Positions 10,155 to 19,919 of a stretch of DNA of 64,000 nucleotides are shown here, piece by piece (positions within the stretch are counted from its first letter, which is position 1; the number at the start of each line of letters is the position of its first letter). This stretch comes from Muscardinus avellanarius (taxonomy: Eukaryota; Chordata; Mammalia; Rodentia; Gliridae). The notes beneath the pieces were generated by a model. It had not been told where the DNA came from. It ran no database searches and worked only from the letters and a program-made list of their open reading frames with translations. The stretch spans positions 74,624,635 through 74,688,634 of the forward strand of contig OY726569.1 in NCBI GenBank assembly GCA_963383645.1, given 5' to 3'. A program made the translations under genes and the position numbers.

Positions 10155-10350
10155 ATGTATAGACTGAGATGAGAAGATTGCAAGTTACAGACCAGTGTAT
10201 GGTAACTTAGATCTTGTTTCAAAATAAAAATTAACAATAATCAAAAGAGGCTGGGGTGCAGCTGAGGCAGAATGCCCCAGGTTCAATCCCTAGTCACGGA
10301 TGCATGCACACATGAATGCACACATGCATAAATGCACAAATGCATGTATC
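10155..10350 (+). repeat. diverged SINE and short ATGCACACATGA-like tandem array
   Basis: The SINE remnant ('gactgagatgagaagattgc' to 'caatccctagtcacgg') is followed by four or five imperfect copies of atgcacacatg/aatgcacaa at 10300-10350. Confidence 0.7.
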
Positions 10351-10660
10351 TAAGTAAAACTCATAGTCAAAATCACTGGATTTGTATTTCTCCTTGTTGT
10401 TGAACAGTTTTGTTGATTTGGCTATATTATTATGATCATCTTAGGGGGAAGAGGTCAGTTGCCTTGCTGAACCGGAGAAAAAATGGTCCAGATGAGGAAG
10501 GAGGCTGGATTCTTAAAGGTATGTGCTTTGCACTGTGTAGGAGCCGAATAATCGTCTGATGAACCAATACCTTGGTTTGGTTTCCTGGTAGAGAGCATAA
10601 GAGGACCCGGCATGGGATGTGATAGACTGGTGTGCAGTGGATTCTGTCTTTCCTTTTTAT
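10351..10660. other. single-copy intergenic DNA
   Basis: Nothing recognised. Confidence 0.35.
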
Positions 10661-10662
10661 AT

Positions 10663-10838
10663 ATTATTTTTATTATTTTGCGATATGGGTGATGGAACCC
10701 AGGGGCATTCTACCTCGGAGCTACACCCTAGCCTGATTTTTTATTCTTTATTTTGAAACAGGGTCTCACTGAGTTGCAAAGGGCCTCACTAAGCCTCCCC
10801 AGTGCTGGGATTACAAGCCTGTGCCACCACGCCCACCC
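10663..10838 (-). repeat. composite SINE type A, minus, internal deletion
   Basis: 'gcgatatgggtgatggaacc' to 'gccaccacgcccacc'. ttcctttttatat flanks both ends. Confidence 0.9.
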
Positions 10839-10917
10839 TTCCTTTTTATATTTTAAATAGCACTTCTCCCCTTAGCACAAATGCAGTGTATCTTCACCAG
10901 AGAAAACAATAAAAATA

Positions 10918-11107
10918 GCCAGGCGTGGTGGCTCACGCTTGTTATCCCTGCTTGGGAGGCAGAGACAGGAGGATCCTGCAGGTTCGAAGCCAGCCTCTTG
11001 GCTTAGGAGACCCTGTTTCCAAATAAAATATAAAATAGGTCTGGGAGTGTAGCCTGGAGGTAGAAGGGTTCCATCCTCAGTACCACCAAAAAAAAAAAAA
11101 AAAAAAA
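10918..11107 (+). repeat. type C SINE, plus
   Basis: Contains 'cttggcttaggagaccctg' and a 22-nt A tail. The perfect 17-nt target duplication agaaaacaataaaaata is at 10901-10917 and 11108-11124. Confidence 0.95.
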
Positions 11108-11189
11108 AGAAAACAATAAAAATACAGAAACCTAGAGATCCTCAGGCAGGAGAACAACGTGGTGGAGATAGAATAGGGTGGCCAGTAAC

Positions 11190-11215
11190 ACACACACACA
11201 CACACACACACACCC
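11190..11215. repeat. (CA)n microsatellite
   Basis: About 12 units, not attached to a SINE. Confidence 0.9.
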
Positions 11216-11635
11216 CTAAAATGGGGAGATGCTCCTGGATTATCTGGGCAGGTCAAGGTATTCACCAGAGTAATAATAAGAAGGAGGAGGACCAGCATCA
11301 GAAAGAGATTAGATATTGTTATGTTGCTTTGAAGGTGGAAAATGAGACCACAAGCCAAGGAACAGGGATGGCCTCCAGAGAAAAGGCAAGCAATGGATGC
11401 CCCCAGAGACTCTAGGAGGCCTGCAGTTCTGCTGGTACCTTGGTCTTACTCCACCCTGGCTGACCTTGGACTGCTGCCCTCTATAATTAGAAGATAATAC
11501 ATGTGTGTTGTCTGAGCCACTATGTCTGCAGTAATCAGTTAACAGCAGCAATGGGGTGGAACTAACATACTAGCACTGACCAAGCACAGCGTGGGGGGGC
11601 GTGGCTACGCTGTGGTGATGTCTTAGTATAGCCTG
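11216..11635. other. single-copy intergenic DNA
   Basis: No repeat family or exon recognised. Confidence 0.35.
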
Positions 11636-12078
11636 GGTGTGAGAAGCACATGAGCCACGGTTCTCCAGAGCCGGAGACCCAGGAGGGATGATGGTTTATC
11701 TCCAGGCTGAGTCTGAAGGCTGGAGGACCAGAAAACCCAGTGATGGAGTTACAGTCCAAAATCTATCAGGTTTGAGACCCAGGCCTAGCCGATGCTTCAG
11801 TTCAAATCTGAAAGCCTGTGTCCCGTTCTAAGGCCATGAGGCAGGAAGAAGTGTCCTTACTTAGAGGAAAGTCAGCCCTTTTATTCTCTTCAGGCTTTCA
11901 ACTGATTGGATGAGTACCACCCAAATTAGGGAAGGCAATTTCCTTTATTTAGTCCTTGAATATAACTGTTAATAGCATCCAAAACATGCCCTCCCAGACA
12001 CACACAGGATAATGTTTGACCAAATATCTGGGCTCCCTGTAGCTCAGTCTGGTTGACACATAAAACTAACCATGACAG
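11636..12078 (+). repeat. ancient eutherian interspersed repeat, family not named
   Basis: Pieces such as 'cacggttctccagagccgga', 'caggctttcaactgattgga', 'gtttgaccaaatatctgggc' and 'ggttgacacataaaactaac' recur, in my memory, as a widely dispersed mammalian repeat. Family not fixed. Confidence 0.55.
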
Positions 12079-12695
12079 ACAGCATGCTTGAGGCTGTAGT
12101 GCCCCAGCCCTCTCCTGCTGAGAATAGATGCGAGCCCCCAGGCATGGCCTCCCCCTCCTCTCCCACTATGCGCCCTGGGATCCCTCGATGCTGGTCACTC
12201 CACAGGGGAGGTGAAGCATGAGTCTGCCTCTCCTGCTTCTCTGTAGTGACCGAACTTCCAGTGTGGCCAGTCCCACCTTGGTCATATCCACAGCATGCTG
12301 CCTGGGAGATGGGGAAGCTGCAGGGCCCCAGTGTGCTGTGTGAGGTGAGTAGGGGCTCTTGGGTGGGGCAGCAATCATGTCTCTTTGGCAAGCAGAGGAG
12401 GGGACGAGGCCAGCAGAGGTGGCGAAGGAATCCCCTAGGGTAGAGGGCAAAGCTTTGGGCCAGCCAAATCCTCTGATCTTGCAGAGTGAACCCTCTTATC
12501 ACCCAGCCATGCACAGCCAGCGGCCCTGAAACCCAGCATCCCAGCTCCCCAGATTTGCCTGTTCACTCACACAGCCACTCCCAGGGGCAAACAGCTCTGG
12601 AAGGAGTGGGTCAGGAAGCCCCAGCCCTCCACTGCCCAGATGCAGGTCCAGGGCCCTTCCTCTTCCCAGGGACCAAACTCCTCTGAAGGACATGG
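12079..12695. other. GC-richer single-copy intergenic DNA
   Basis: No promoter, splice pattern or protein similarity was recognised. Confidence 0.35.
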
Positions 12696-12699
12696 GCAG

Positions 12700-12848
12700 T
12701 TTTTTGTTTTTTTTTTTTTTCCTTGTGGTACTGGGTACTGAGGATGAAACCCAGGGGCTTTCTACTTCTGGGCTACCAAACCTATTTTATATACATATAC
12801 ATACATACATACATACATACCTCTGAGCTACACCCCCTGCCCTATGTT
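12700..12848 (-). repeat. two SINE right halves, minus, joined by (ATAC)n
   Basis: The first right half (12720-12786) is cut at 'aaacctattttatatac'. A (CATA)n run of about 30 nt follows, then the end of a second right half, 'cctctgagctacaccccctg'. No left half is present. Confidence 0.75.
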
Positions 12849-13095
12849 CCTGGGTTGTTGCCTTCCAGGGACTTCTACCCCACTGTGTACAGTGGAGAGG
12901 CAGGTGCTTGTGGCCAGCGGGAGGCTTCCAGGAAAGGGAGGCCTATGAGATTGGGAAGCTGTTGGAGAACCTGTGGGCAAAGGGGATAATGTCTTCTTCA
13001 GGTTATGTGAGTTGCACCACTTTCCACAACCCTTCAGTGACTTGTGTTAAGAGCATTCAGGTCCATTGGATTGACTTTAAAAAGTACTTCTACAA

Positions 13096-13545
13096 ACCAG
13101 GCATAGTGGCGCACGCTTGTAATCCCAGCATTTGGGAGGCTGAGACAGGAGGATCATGGTTCAAGGACAGCCTTAACTACTTAGCAAGGCCCTTCACAAC
13201 TCAGTGACCCTGTTTCAAAAATAAAAAAAGACTAATAGCTGGGCATGGTGGCACATGCTTGTAATCCCAGCACTTGGGAAGCTGAGACAGGAGTATTGCA
13301 CAGATTTGAAGCCAGCCTCCGATACTTAGTGAGGTGCTCAGCAATTTAGTGAGACCCTGTTTCCAAATAAAGTATAAAAGAGGTCTGGGAGTATAGCCCA
13401 GAGGTAGAAAAGCCCCTGGGTTCCACTCCTATTACTACAATAAATAAATAGATAAATAAATGAATAAATAAAAAAGACTAAAAAATAGGGTCGAGGTTGT
13501 AGCTTGGAGGTATTATGCCCCTGGGTTCCATCTCCCTGGTATCAC
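13096..13545 (+). repeat. composite SINE type A, plus, split by a nested type B SINE
   Basis: Outer left half 13096-13232; right half 13476-13545 ('tagggtcgaggttgtagctt'). The inner copy occupies 13233-13465 with aaaaaagacta duplicated at its edges. Confidence 0.85.
13233..13465 (+). repeat. composite SINE type B, nested, with (AAAT)n tail
   Basis: 'gctgggcatggtggcacatg' to 'ccactcctattactac', then a (TAAA)n tail. Confidence 0.88.
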
Positions 13546-13567
13546 ACACACACATACATACATACAT

Positions 13568-13602
<35 letters not shown>

Positions 13603-13632
13603 AAATAAATAAATAAATAAATAAATAAATAG
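13543..13632. repeat. (CA)n then (AATA)n microsatellite at a SINE end
   Basis: CA run with CATA interruptions, followed by nine AAAT units; leads directly into a further SINE right half. Confidence 0.9.
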
Positions 13633-13691
13633 GGCTGGAGGTATAGCTTGGAGGTATAATGCCCCTGGTTCCATCCCCAGTACCACAAAAA

Positions 13692-13726
<35 letters not shown>
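13633..13726 (+). repeat. extra SINE right half plus (AAT)n
   Basis: 'gggctggaggtatagcttgg' to 'catccccagtaccac' with no left half, then a 36-nt AAT array. It closely resembles the right half at 13480-13540. Confidence 0.85.
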
Positions 13727-13727
<1 letters not shown>

Positions 13728-14535
13728 CACTTTTAACTTTTGCAAGGATTAGTATTGCTTGGCTTTTATTCTTTCTTAGACATCTTCCAATGTATGACTA
13801 TAAAATTTACTGATTTTTTAAAAAAAGAATAAAACTCATTTATTCTGTAATTACGATACTGGACCTGGGTCTTTTATTGTTTTGTTTTGTTTTACTGGGG
13901 GTTGAATCCCAGGGCACTCTACTTCCACACTTGGCTTTCTATTCACATTTTATACCCAGCCCCTTGTGCAGTGCCTGGCACACAGTAGGGATGCAATACA
14001 ATTTGTTTGGTTTGCTTCTGTGCCAATGGGTAGGGCCAAATAGTGTTAATGTACATTGGAGTATTAAACCCCAGGCTCAGTGAGGTCCTTGTCATGATGC
14101 TTTCTCTGTAGCACTCAAATGTGGTCCTTTCAGGGCAAAAGACATGGGAGGGCCTTGGCTAATGGGCGCCTGTATAAACAATACAGGCCAATAAAGCAGG
14201 CAAATAAAAGATAAAACAGGCAAATGGGGAAAATCGATACACATAGAAGTAGGAGTTAACCTTTAGTAATGGAAACAAAATAATGAATCAACATAAAAGC
14301 ATGCACAGATATTGCATGTGCATTTGACTGGGTGACAGATTCAGGAGGATGCTGAAGCTCTCCTGTATGCAGAATTGAAGGCTCACTCTTGGTGAAGTTA
14401 ACTCCTGTGGCTAGGCCTCAGTGCCTCCTCTGCAGAGTGGACCAGTGATCATCCTCATAAGTTGGGGCTGAGGATATGAGTTCATGTAGGGAGGGCATTT
14501 TACAAACAGTTTAGCTCTTAGTAGTAGAAGGTGGA
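13727..14535. other. intergenic DNA with weak SINE/MIR remnants
   Basis: A degraded minus SINE right half lies at 13885-13935, and a MIR-like tail (gtgcctggcacacagtaggg) at 13960-14010. The rest is unassigned. Confidence 0.45.
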
Positions 14536-14539
14536 TTCA

Positions 14540-14645
14540 AGATCTGATTTGCTACTTGTTTGACTATGGGAGTTATTTAACTTCCCCAAATCTCAGTTTC
14601 TTCATTAGTAAAATGGGAGAAAACAATGGTACCTTCTTTATAGAA
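14540..14645 (-). repeat. MIR SINE
   Basis: 'tgactatgggagttatttaa', 'tctcagtttcttcattagta', 'aaatgggagaaaacaatggt' match the MIR core. Confidence 0.75.
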
Positions 14646-14657
14646 TAAATGCAAAGT

Positions 14658-15010
14658 TTTTTTTTTTTTTTTTTTTGTGGGTCCGGGGATGGAACCCAGG
14701 GGCACTTGACCTCCGAGCTACACCCCCTGCCCTACTTTTTATTCTTTATTTTGAAACCAGGTCTCACTGAGTTGCAGAGGGCCTATAAATAAAGAATTAA
14801 AAAAATAAAGAATATAAATGAAGAAATAAAATATAAATAAAGAATATAAATAAAGAATAAAAAATAGGGATGGAGGTTTAGCTCGGAAGTAGAATGCCCC
14901 TGGGTTCAATCCCAATACCAATAAATAAATAAAATGTTAAAAACAAAAATAAAATAAAGCTGGGAATGTAGCTCTGAGGGAGAATGCCCCTGGGTTCAGT
15001 CCCCAGTAAC
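14658..15010. repeat. SINE pieces in opposite orientation plus repeated right halves
   Basis: A minus-strand copy (14661-14783) stops abruptly inside the left half. Plus-strand linker repeats (aaataaagaatataaat) and two plus right halves (14868-14922 and 14956-15008) follow. The whole block has 15-nt inverted repeats at its outer ends (see findings). Confidence 0.75.
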
Positions 15011-15050
15011 AAACACACACACACATGCCTGCACACACACACGTGCGCGT

Positions 15051-15092
<42 letters not shown>
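15011..15092. repeat. (CA)n microsatellite at a SINE 3' end
   Basis: CA run with GTGCGCGTGC interruption, directly following 'cagtccccagtaac'. Confidence 0.93.
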
Positions 15093-15095
<3 letters not shown>

Positions 15096-15149
15096 TGAAG
15101 GTTTAGCAAATGCCAAACATGAAAACCTCACTACAAAACTTTGCATTTA

Positions 15150-15372
15150 AGCCGGGCGTGGTGGCGCACGCTTGTAATCCCAGCATTTGGGAGGCTGAGA
15201 CCAGAGGACTGCGGTTCGCGGACAGCCTCAGCTACTTAGTGAGGCCCTCTGCAACTCAGTGAGACCCTGTTTCAAAATAAAGAATAAAAATCAGGGGAGG
15301 GGCTGTAGCTCGGAGGTTGAATGCCTCTGGGTTTCATCCCCAGACCTGCAAAAAAAAAAAAAAAAAAAAAAG
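15150..15372 (+). repeat. composite SINE type A, plus, near-consensus full length
   Basis: 'gccgggcgtggtggcgcacg' to 'catccccagacctgc' plus an A22-23 tail. A good reference copy for the A type. Confidence 0.95.
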
Positions 15373-15937
15373 TAATAAGCTTCTAAATTGTTAGGCAATC
15401 TATTCTTGTCATGTAGATTTAAATTTTAAGGAGTGACCTGGGTAAGGCTAACTTCTGTGGGTAAGCCTCACTTGCATGGTGGGACTGATGAGACCTACCT
15501 TGCTGAATGCTAGGGTTACAGCAAGTTGGTCATAAATCTAGAAATAGAACTTGAGATTCTTGGTGTGTGCCAAGCTCCTGAGATCAGTAGTGTGTTTGAC
15601 AAGAGTCCTGGCCCCTAGACATGTCTCACCTTTCTCTTTTGGTAGCTATTATAACAAGAGAAGCAAACATAAACCAGGGTATATTTACACAGTGGAAGCA
15701 CTTTGTTCCAGAGCCCCATTAAGGATCTCTCATCTTCATGAAACTCTCCTGCCCCTTCAGGCTTATGAGTTCTGAACCACAGAGCAGGCTTCAGCCTTGG
15801 ATAAGTCTCCGGGCACCCATTTGTGTTCTGTCTTAATTAGCCTTCAGTCTCTCAGAGAGCTCAATGTGCATCCAAAGATCCCTCATATTAAGGAGCACTG
15901 TGCTGCCCACAAACTGAGATGGACTGAAGTGCAGGTT
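15373..15937. other. single-copy intergenic DNA
   Basis: Nothing recognised. Confidence 0.35.
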
Positions 15938-15947
15938 AAAATGAGTG

Positions 15948-16169
15948 GAAGCCGGGGGTGGTGGTGCACACTTGTAATCCCAGTACTTGAGAGGCTGAGG
16001 CAGGAGGATCACAGGTTCAAAGCCAGCCTCAGCTACTTAGGGAGGCCCTCCACAACTTAGTGAGATCCTGTTTCCAAAGAAGAAATAAAATCAAGCTAGG
16101 GGTATAGCTCAGAGGTAGAATGCCCCTGGGTTTAATCCCCAGTGCCACAAAAAGAAAAAAAGAAAAAAG
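15948..16169 (+). repeat. composite SINE, plus
   Basis: Full copy with an (AAAAAG)n tail. aaaatgagtg is duplicated at 15938-15947 and 16170-16179. Confidence 0.93.
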
Positions 16170-16183
16170 AAAATGAGTGAAAA

Positions 16184-16395
16184 GGCCAAGCACAGTGGTG
16201 CACATGTGTAGTTACAGTACTTGGCAGGCTGAGACCAGAGGATTGCAAGTTCGAAGCCAGCCCTAGCGATTTAGTGAGGCTCTCAGCAACGTAGTTAGAC
16301 TCTGTTTCCAAATAAAATATTAAAGTGTTCTGGGGGTGTAGTTTAGAGGTAGAATATCTGGGTTCAATCCCCAGTAACCCCCCCCCACACACACA
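16184..16395 (+). repeat. composite SINE type B, plus, diverged
   Basis: 'ggccaagcacagtggtgcac' to 'caatccccagtaacccc', ending in C and CA runs. Confidence 0.88.
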
Positions 16396-17685
16396 GAATG
16401 AAAAAGTGCTATTCTGAATACAAGACAAGGCAAGACTCCTCTGAATTATACAGAAAAACAAATATATTTGAAATTTGTGTTCTTCACTAGTACTAAGTAT
16501 CTGAGGCCGCCCAGAGCTTAGTATGTGATATATTGTTTTGCTTCTACTGTGCTATCCCCTTCTACTGAGAAGTCCTACAGGACAAGGAATATGGCTGAAA
16601 CTGGACGGACCAGTTGCCAGGAGAGCTAGATTTATTTTTGGACCATAAACCTGACCTCCAGGGAAAGAAGGGACTCGTCAATTTCACTTTTTGCTGAGAT
16701 CAGAAGATTGGGCCTGGCAGAGAGATGCTGTTTGGGACTAGGAGTTCTTTGGGGTTTCTAACCTTCTTTGGACTTGGGAGGAGTCCGAAGAAAATGCACC
16801 ATTTGAATGATGTCCATGGTTACAACAGGCCTTGCATGCCAACCAGAGGGAAAGAAAATACTTGCGAGCAAAGTGACTGGAAAGTAGTTGCTCATATTTT
16901 TTAACGAAGTTACATGGTTGAAATCCAGAATAATGCAGACTTTTGGACCAAGGACCACTTGGAAATCAGTTTTCTGGCTAGAAAGCAGTGTTTGGTGTTA
17001 GGATGGAAAGGACTATCACAACACTTTCTTCCTGGGCTTCATGTTCCAGATACTGGGGGCCCACCTCAAGCCCATTTATGTACTCCAGTCGATTTCTCAA
17101 TAATTTCAAAACCAGAAAGAAGTTGACCAGCTTGATGGGTGTATATAACCAGGTGGTAGATTCAGGAGAAATCTGCTAGGCTGCTGAGCCTGACAGTAAT
17201 GTGTTTGTCCTGTTGGGCCCTTGGTGGGTGAACACTAAGGGCACATGGAAATTACTATGAGTGCTTCATGAGGCAGCCCCAGTGTCACAAGTCCAGCTGG
17301 GCACGTTCCCAGGATGCCGGGAACTCGCCGGCCATGTGGGCCGTTTCCAGGAAGGCCTGACCCTTGCTGTTTATGCCCTCTTCCCTTGAAACTAAGCAAA
17401 GCTCACATATCTCCGTTGCTCTGTGGATTGCCTAGGAAGTTCCCAGAGAGTCCACAGGCAATGTCTAACCTTATGGCACCTGACAGTGGAGACTGTGGTC
17501 CTCACCTGACAGAGGCTGAATGAGAATCCAAAAACCTGGCCTCGAAACTCGGCTCGGTCATCTACCGGCCAAATGAGACCATTTGCCTACCTACCTGTCA
17601 AGGAGGATGTCGGCCTTACTTATGTTGTAAGATCATTTGGGGGTTAAATGAGGTAGGCATTTGTGCCATCCTCTTCAACTGCCAG
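16396..17685. other. single-copy upstream DNA, MIR-like at 17520-17680
   Basis: No gene or promoter recognised. 17520-17680 has MIR-like order ('cggctcggtcatctaccgg', 'gggggttaaatgaggtaggc'). Confidence 0.4.
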
Positions 17686-17699
17686 AGAGTGACATTTCT

Positions 17700-17986
17700 T
17701 TTTTTTTTTTTTTTTTTTTTTTTTGGTACTGGGGATGGAACCCAGGGACATTCTATCTCCAAGCTACACCTCCAGCCCTATTTTTTTTTCATTATTGGGG
17801 ATGGAACCCAGGGGCATTCTACCTCTGAGCTACATTCCCCAGCCTGATTTTTTATTCTTTATTTTGAAATAGGGTCTCACTGAGTTGCAAAGGATCTAAG
17901 TAGCTGAGGCTGTCCGTGAACTGTGATCCCTCGGTCTCAGCCTCCCAAATGCTGGAATTACAAGTGTGAGCCACCAAGCCTGGCTC
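17700..17986 (-). repeat. trimeric SINE, minus: two right halves plus one left half
   Basis: T tail, right half 17726-17781, second right half 17790-17847, then one left half to 'caccaagcctggct'. One perfect 14-nt target duplication agagtgacatttct (17686-17699 and 17987-18000) brackets the whole unit. Confidence 0.92.
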
Positions 17987-18039
17987 AGAGTGACATTTCT
18001 AACTGAACCATTGTCAGGACCTTACCACTCCATCTCCTT

Positions 18040-18205
18040 TATTTCTGGCACAATCCATTTTTATCACCATTTTAGAGAGGTGGAAACTGGACCTCAGACA
18101 AGTAAAGTCTTCTTCAAGGTTATACCACTAGGTGGCAGACCCAGGATTTAACCCCGACTGTCTTGGAGCTTTAAAGTGTGTCTGACCACTACACTAATTC
18201 CCAGT
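18040..18205 (+). repeat. MIR SINE
   Basis: 'tatcaccattttagagaggt', 'ggcagacccaggatttaacc' and 'gaccactacactaattccc' follow the MIR consensus. Confidence 0.8.
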
Positions 18206-18899
18206 AAGGGAAGGGAAGATGGCAAAGCTTTTAGAGGTAGGTGTCTTTTTTTTCCTTCTTTTTTCTTTTTTGAAAGCCACAAATACTTTGTTCTTGTTCC
18301 AACACTCAGTTCAGACTTTTTATTTTGATGAGAGGACTCAGAGGAGAGGCGAAGTCTTTTGAGCAGAGAGTATATAGTATGATCAGGTTTGCTGTTTAGG
18401 AGGGTGACTAGCTGCAGTGTGGGTTGCATTGGCTAGAGTGAGTGATAAGCTGAATGCAGGAGTTAAGGGGAAGTCCGTTCATGTAACCCAGGAAAGAAAC
18501 TCTGAGGGAGCAGACTGAATTTGTCAGGACCTTTCAGGCCAGACAGGGAGGAAGAGGTAAGCCCTGGATTTACAATCTGGTAAGATTAGGCAAGTGGCTG
18601 ATACCAGTGGAAGCAATGCATGATGGGTTGTGCTCCATGCAAGAAGACAATCATGGGTCTCACCTTGTGTGGCTCAGGAGCTGTGTGACCCAGCTGTGCC
18701 TATTCCCAGGGTGGCCCTCTGGGACCACCCTGGGCAGAGCACCCGGGCATCTGGCTGACTCTTTGCTGAGCTGTCCTCCTCCCTCCCTCCTCTGACACGT
18801 CTCTGGGATCTCCACACAGATGAGATGCCTTCTCCCCCTTCCCACAGGGGACCAGGACTCTGCGACCTCCTCTTCCAGGGCTGCTAGGCCACAGAGAGG
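18206..18899. other. single-copy DNA just upstream of the CpG island
   Basis: No repeat recognised; GC content rises toward 18.9 kb. Distal SMOC1 promoter elements could lie here. Confidence 0.4.
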
Positions 18900-19489
18900 C
18901 TGTCTCATGGCCTCCAGTTCCGAGCGCGGGCCGGGATGCCCAGGTTGCAGTCCCGGGCCACTTGGACCGCAGGACGCGCATTTCCATAACCATCGGGCCC
19001 ACCGACCCACCCTTAAGGGGTGCCCTTCTCCGGCCCCCTCGGGGCGTCTCCCGGGTTGCACCGTGGAACTCGGAAGTCGCCCCCAAGGAGCTTCCGCAAG
19101 AAGAGGAGGCTCCATTCTCACTCCAGCGCGGGTCGCAGCCCACCCGTGCGCGGCACCTGGCGACTTCCCCGTCCCCTTGGTGTGGCTGCGGCGGGGAAAC
19201 CTTCCGGGGCCTCGGTGCCACCGCGCTGCGGTCGGGAAAGGGGGCTGGGAGAATCCCCCTGCCTCGTCCTCCGGGCGGTGGAGCTAAACCTATTCGTGCT
19301 TAGGGCTTCATTATTAGCCAGGTGGGCGTTCCGGTGGGGTTGGGGCGGCCGCTGCTCTCTTTGGCTTCCCGGGCTAGAAGAGCCGAGAGAAAGTTACTCT
19401 TTATCCCGGCCTCTGCGGGCGCCCACTCGGGCGGAGCAGGGGAGAGTCGCTCCTCGGCCGGGGGTGGGTCGCGAGCCGCCCCTGCAGCC

Positions 19490-19625
19490 CCTCTCCCATT
19501 GGCTCTCACCTGCCAGAGGGTCGGCTGCGACAGGCCTCCCGGCCCGTCAATCAGGCCCCCGGGCCCCGCCCGCCTCTCCCGGGGGTTTATAACGGGAATT
19601 CCCATGGCCCGGGCTCCGGCGTCCA
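19490..19625 (+). promoter_or_regulatory. SMOC1: SMOC1 core promoter: CCAAT box, TATA-like box, probable start site
   Basis: An inverted CCAAT box (ATTGG, 19498-19502) lies about 85 bp upstream of a TATA-like box TTTATAAC (19586-19593). Normal TATA spacing puts transcription start near 19615-19625, giving a 5' UTR of about 130-140 nt before the ATG at 19756. Between the two boxes is GTCAATCAGG (19546-19555), whose complement contains TGATTGAC, a PBX/HOX-type site. An E-box CACCTG lies at 19508-19513. The boxes are seen directly; the start site is inferred. An ATG at 19604 would fall upstream of the predicted start. Confidence 0.75.
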
Positions 19626-19755
19626 ACCTGCTGCCGCCGCGGCCCGGCCGAGCGCGGCGAGCGCCCCTGCCCGGTTCATGCCCGCGCCCCCCGCCGCCGC
19701 CCCGGGCCCCACGCGCAGGAAGGCACCCCGGCCCGCGCCCCCCGCCCGCGGCACC

Positions 19756-19848
19756 ATGCGGCCCTGCGTCCGTCTGCTCACGCCCCACTTGCTGCTCGTG
19801 CTGGCGCAGCTGTCCCCGGCTCGCGGCCACCGCACCGCGGGCCCCAGG
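19756..19848 (+). CDS. SMOC1: SMOC1 exon 1, coding part (signal peptide exon)
   Basis: This is the first coding exon of SPARC-related modular calcium-binding protein 1, a secreted, basement-membrane-associated glycoprotein that modulates BMP signalling. Seen: 31 codons with a basic start (M-R-P-C-V-R), a leucine-rich core (LLTPHLLLVLAQLS) and PARG followed by HRTAGPR. This closely matches the human SMOC1 N-terminus as I know it, but is two residues shorter at the very start. Signal peptidase would probably cut after G24. The exon ends AGG|GTGAGT, a consensus donor, giving a phase-0 intron. The ATG has A at -3 (gcaccATGc), a good initiation context. An in-frame ATG 78 nt upstream (19678) has a poor context (T at -3), so 19756 is preferred. 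The Kazal-like, thyroglobulin type-1 and EF-hand domains of the family are encoded by later exons outside the window. The family assignment is recognition from memory; confidence is high because the match is long and sits in a promoter island. Confidence 0.93.
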
Positions 19849-19896
19849 GTGAGTGCTGCCACCTGCGGAGGGGGGAGGGTCGCTCGCGCCTCCCGC

Positions 19897-19919
19897 CGGG
19901 GCGGGGGAGGGGGAGGGGT
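19897..19919 (+). other. G-rich tract, potential G-quadruplex, just inside intron 1
   Basis: The run ggggcgggggagggggaggg (with flanking G) has at least four G-tracts of three or more separated by single bases. It lies about 50 bp downstream of the exon 1 donor on the transcribed sense strand. A shorter G-run sits at 19868-19879. The motif is seen; folding is inferred. Confidence 0.6.

Noticed and set aside
1..18899. A second gene upstream of SMOC1 (SLC10A1 is a neighbour in human)
   Set aside because: No exon-like sequence or splice-flanked coding segment was recognised on either strand.
19300..19862. Long overlapping open frames on both strands across the SMOC1 promoter (up to about 190 codons)
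   Set aside because: GC-rich, stop-poor CpG-island sequence; they run through the promoter boxes and exon 1 donor and have no recognised domain.
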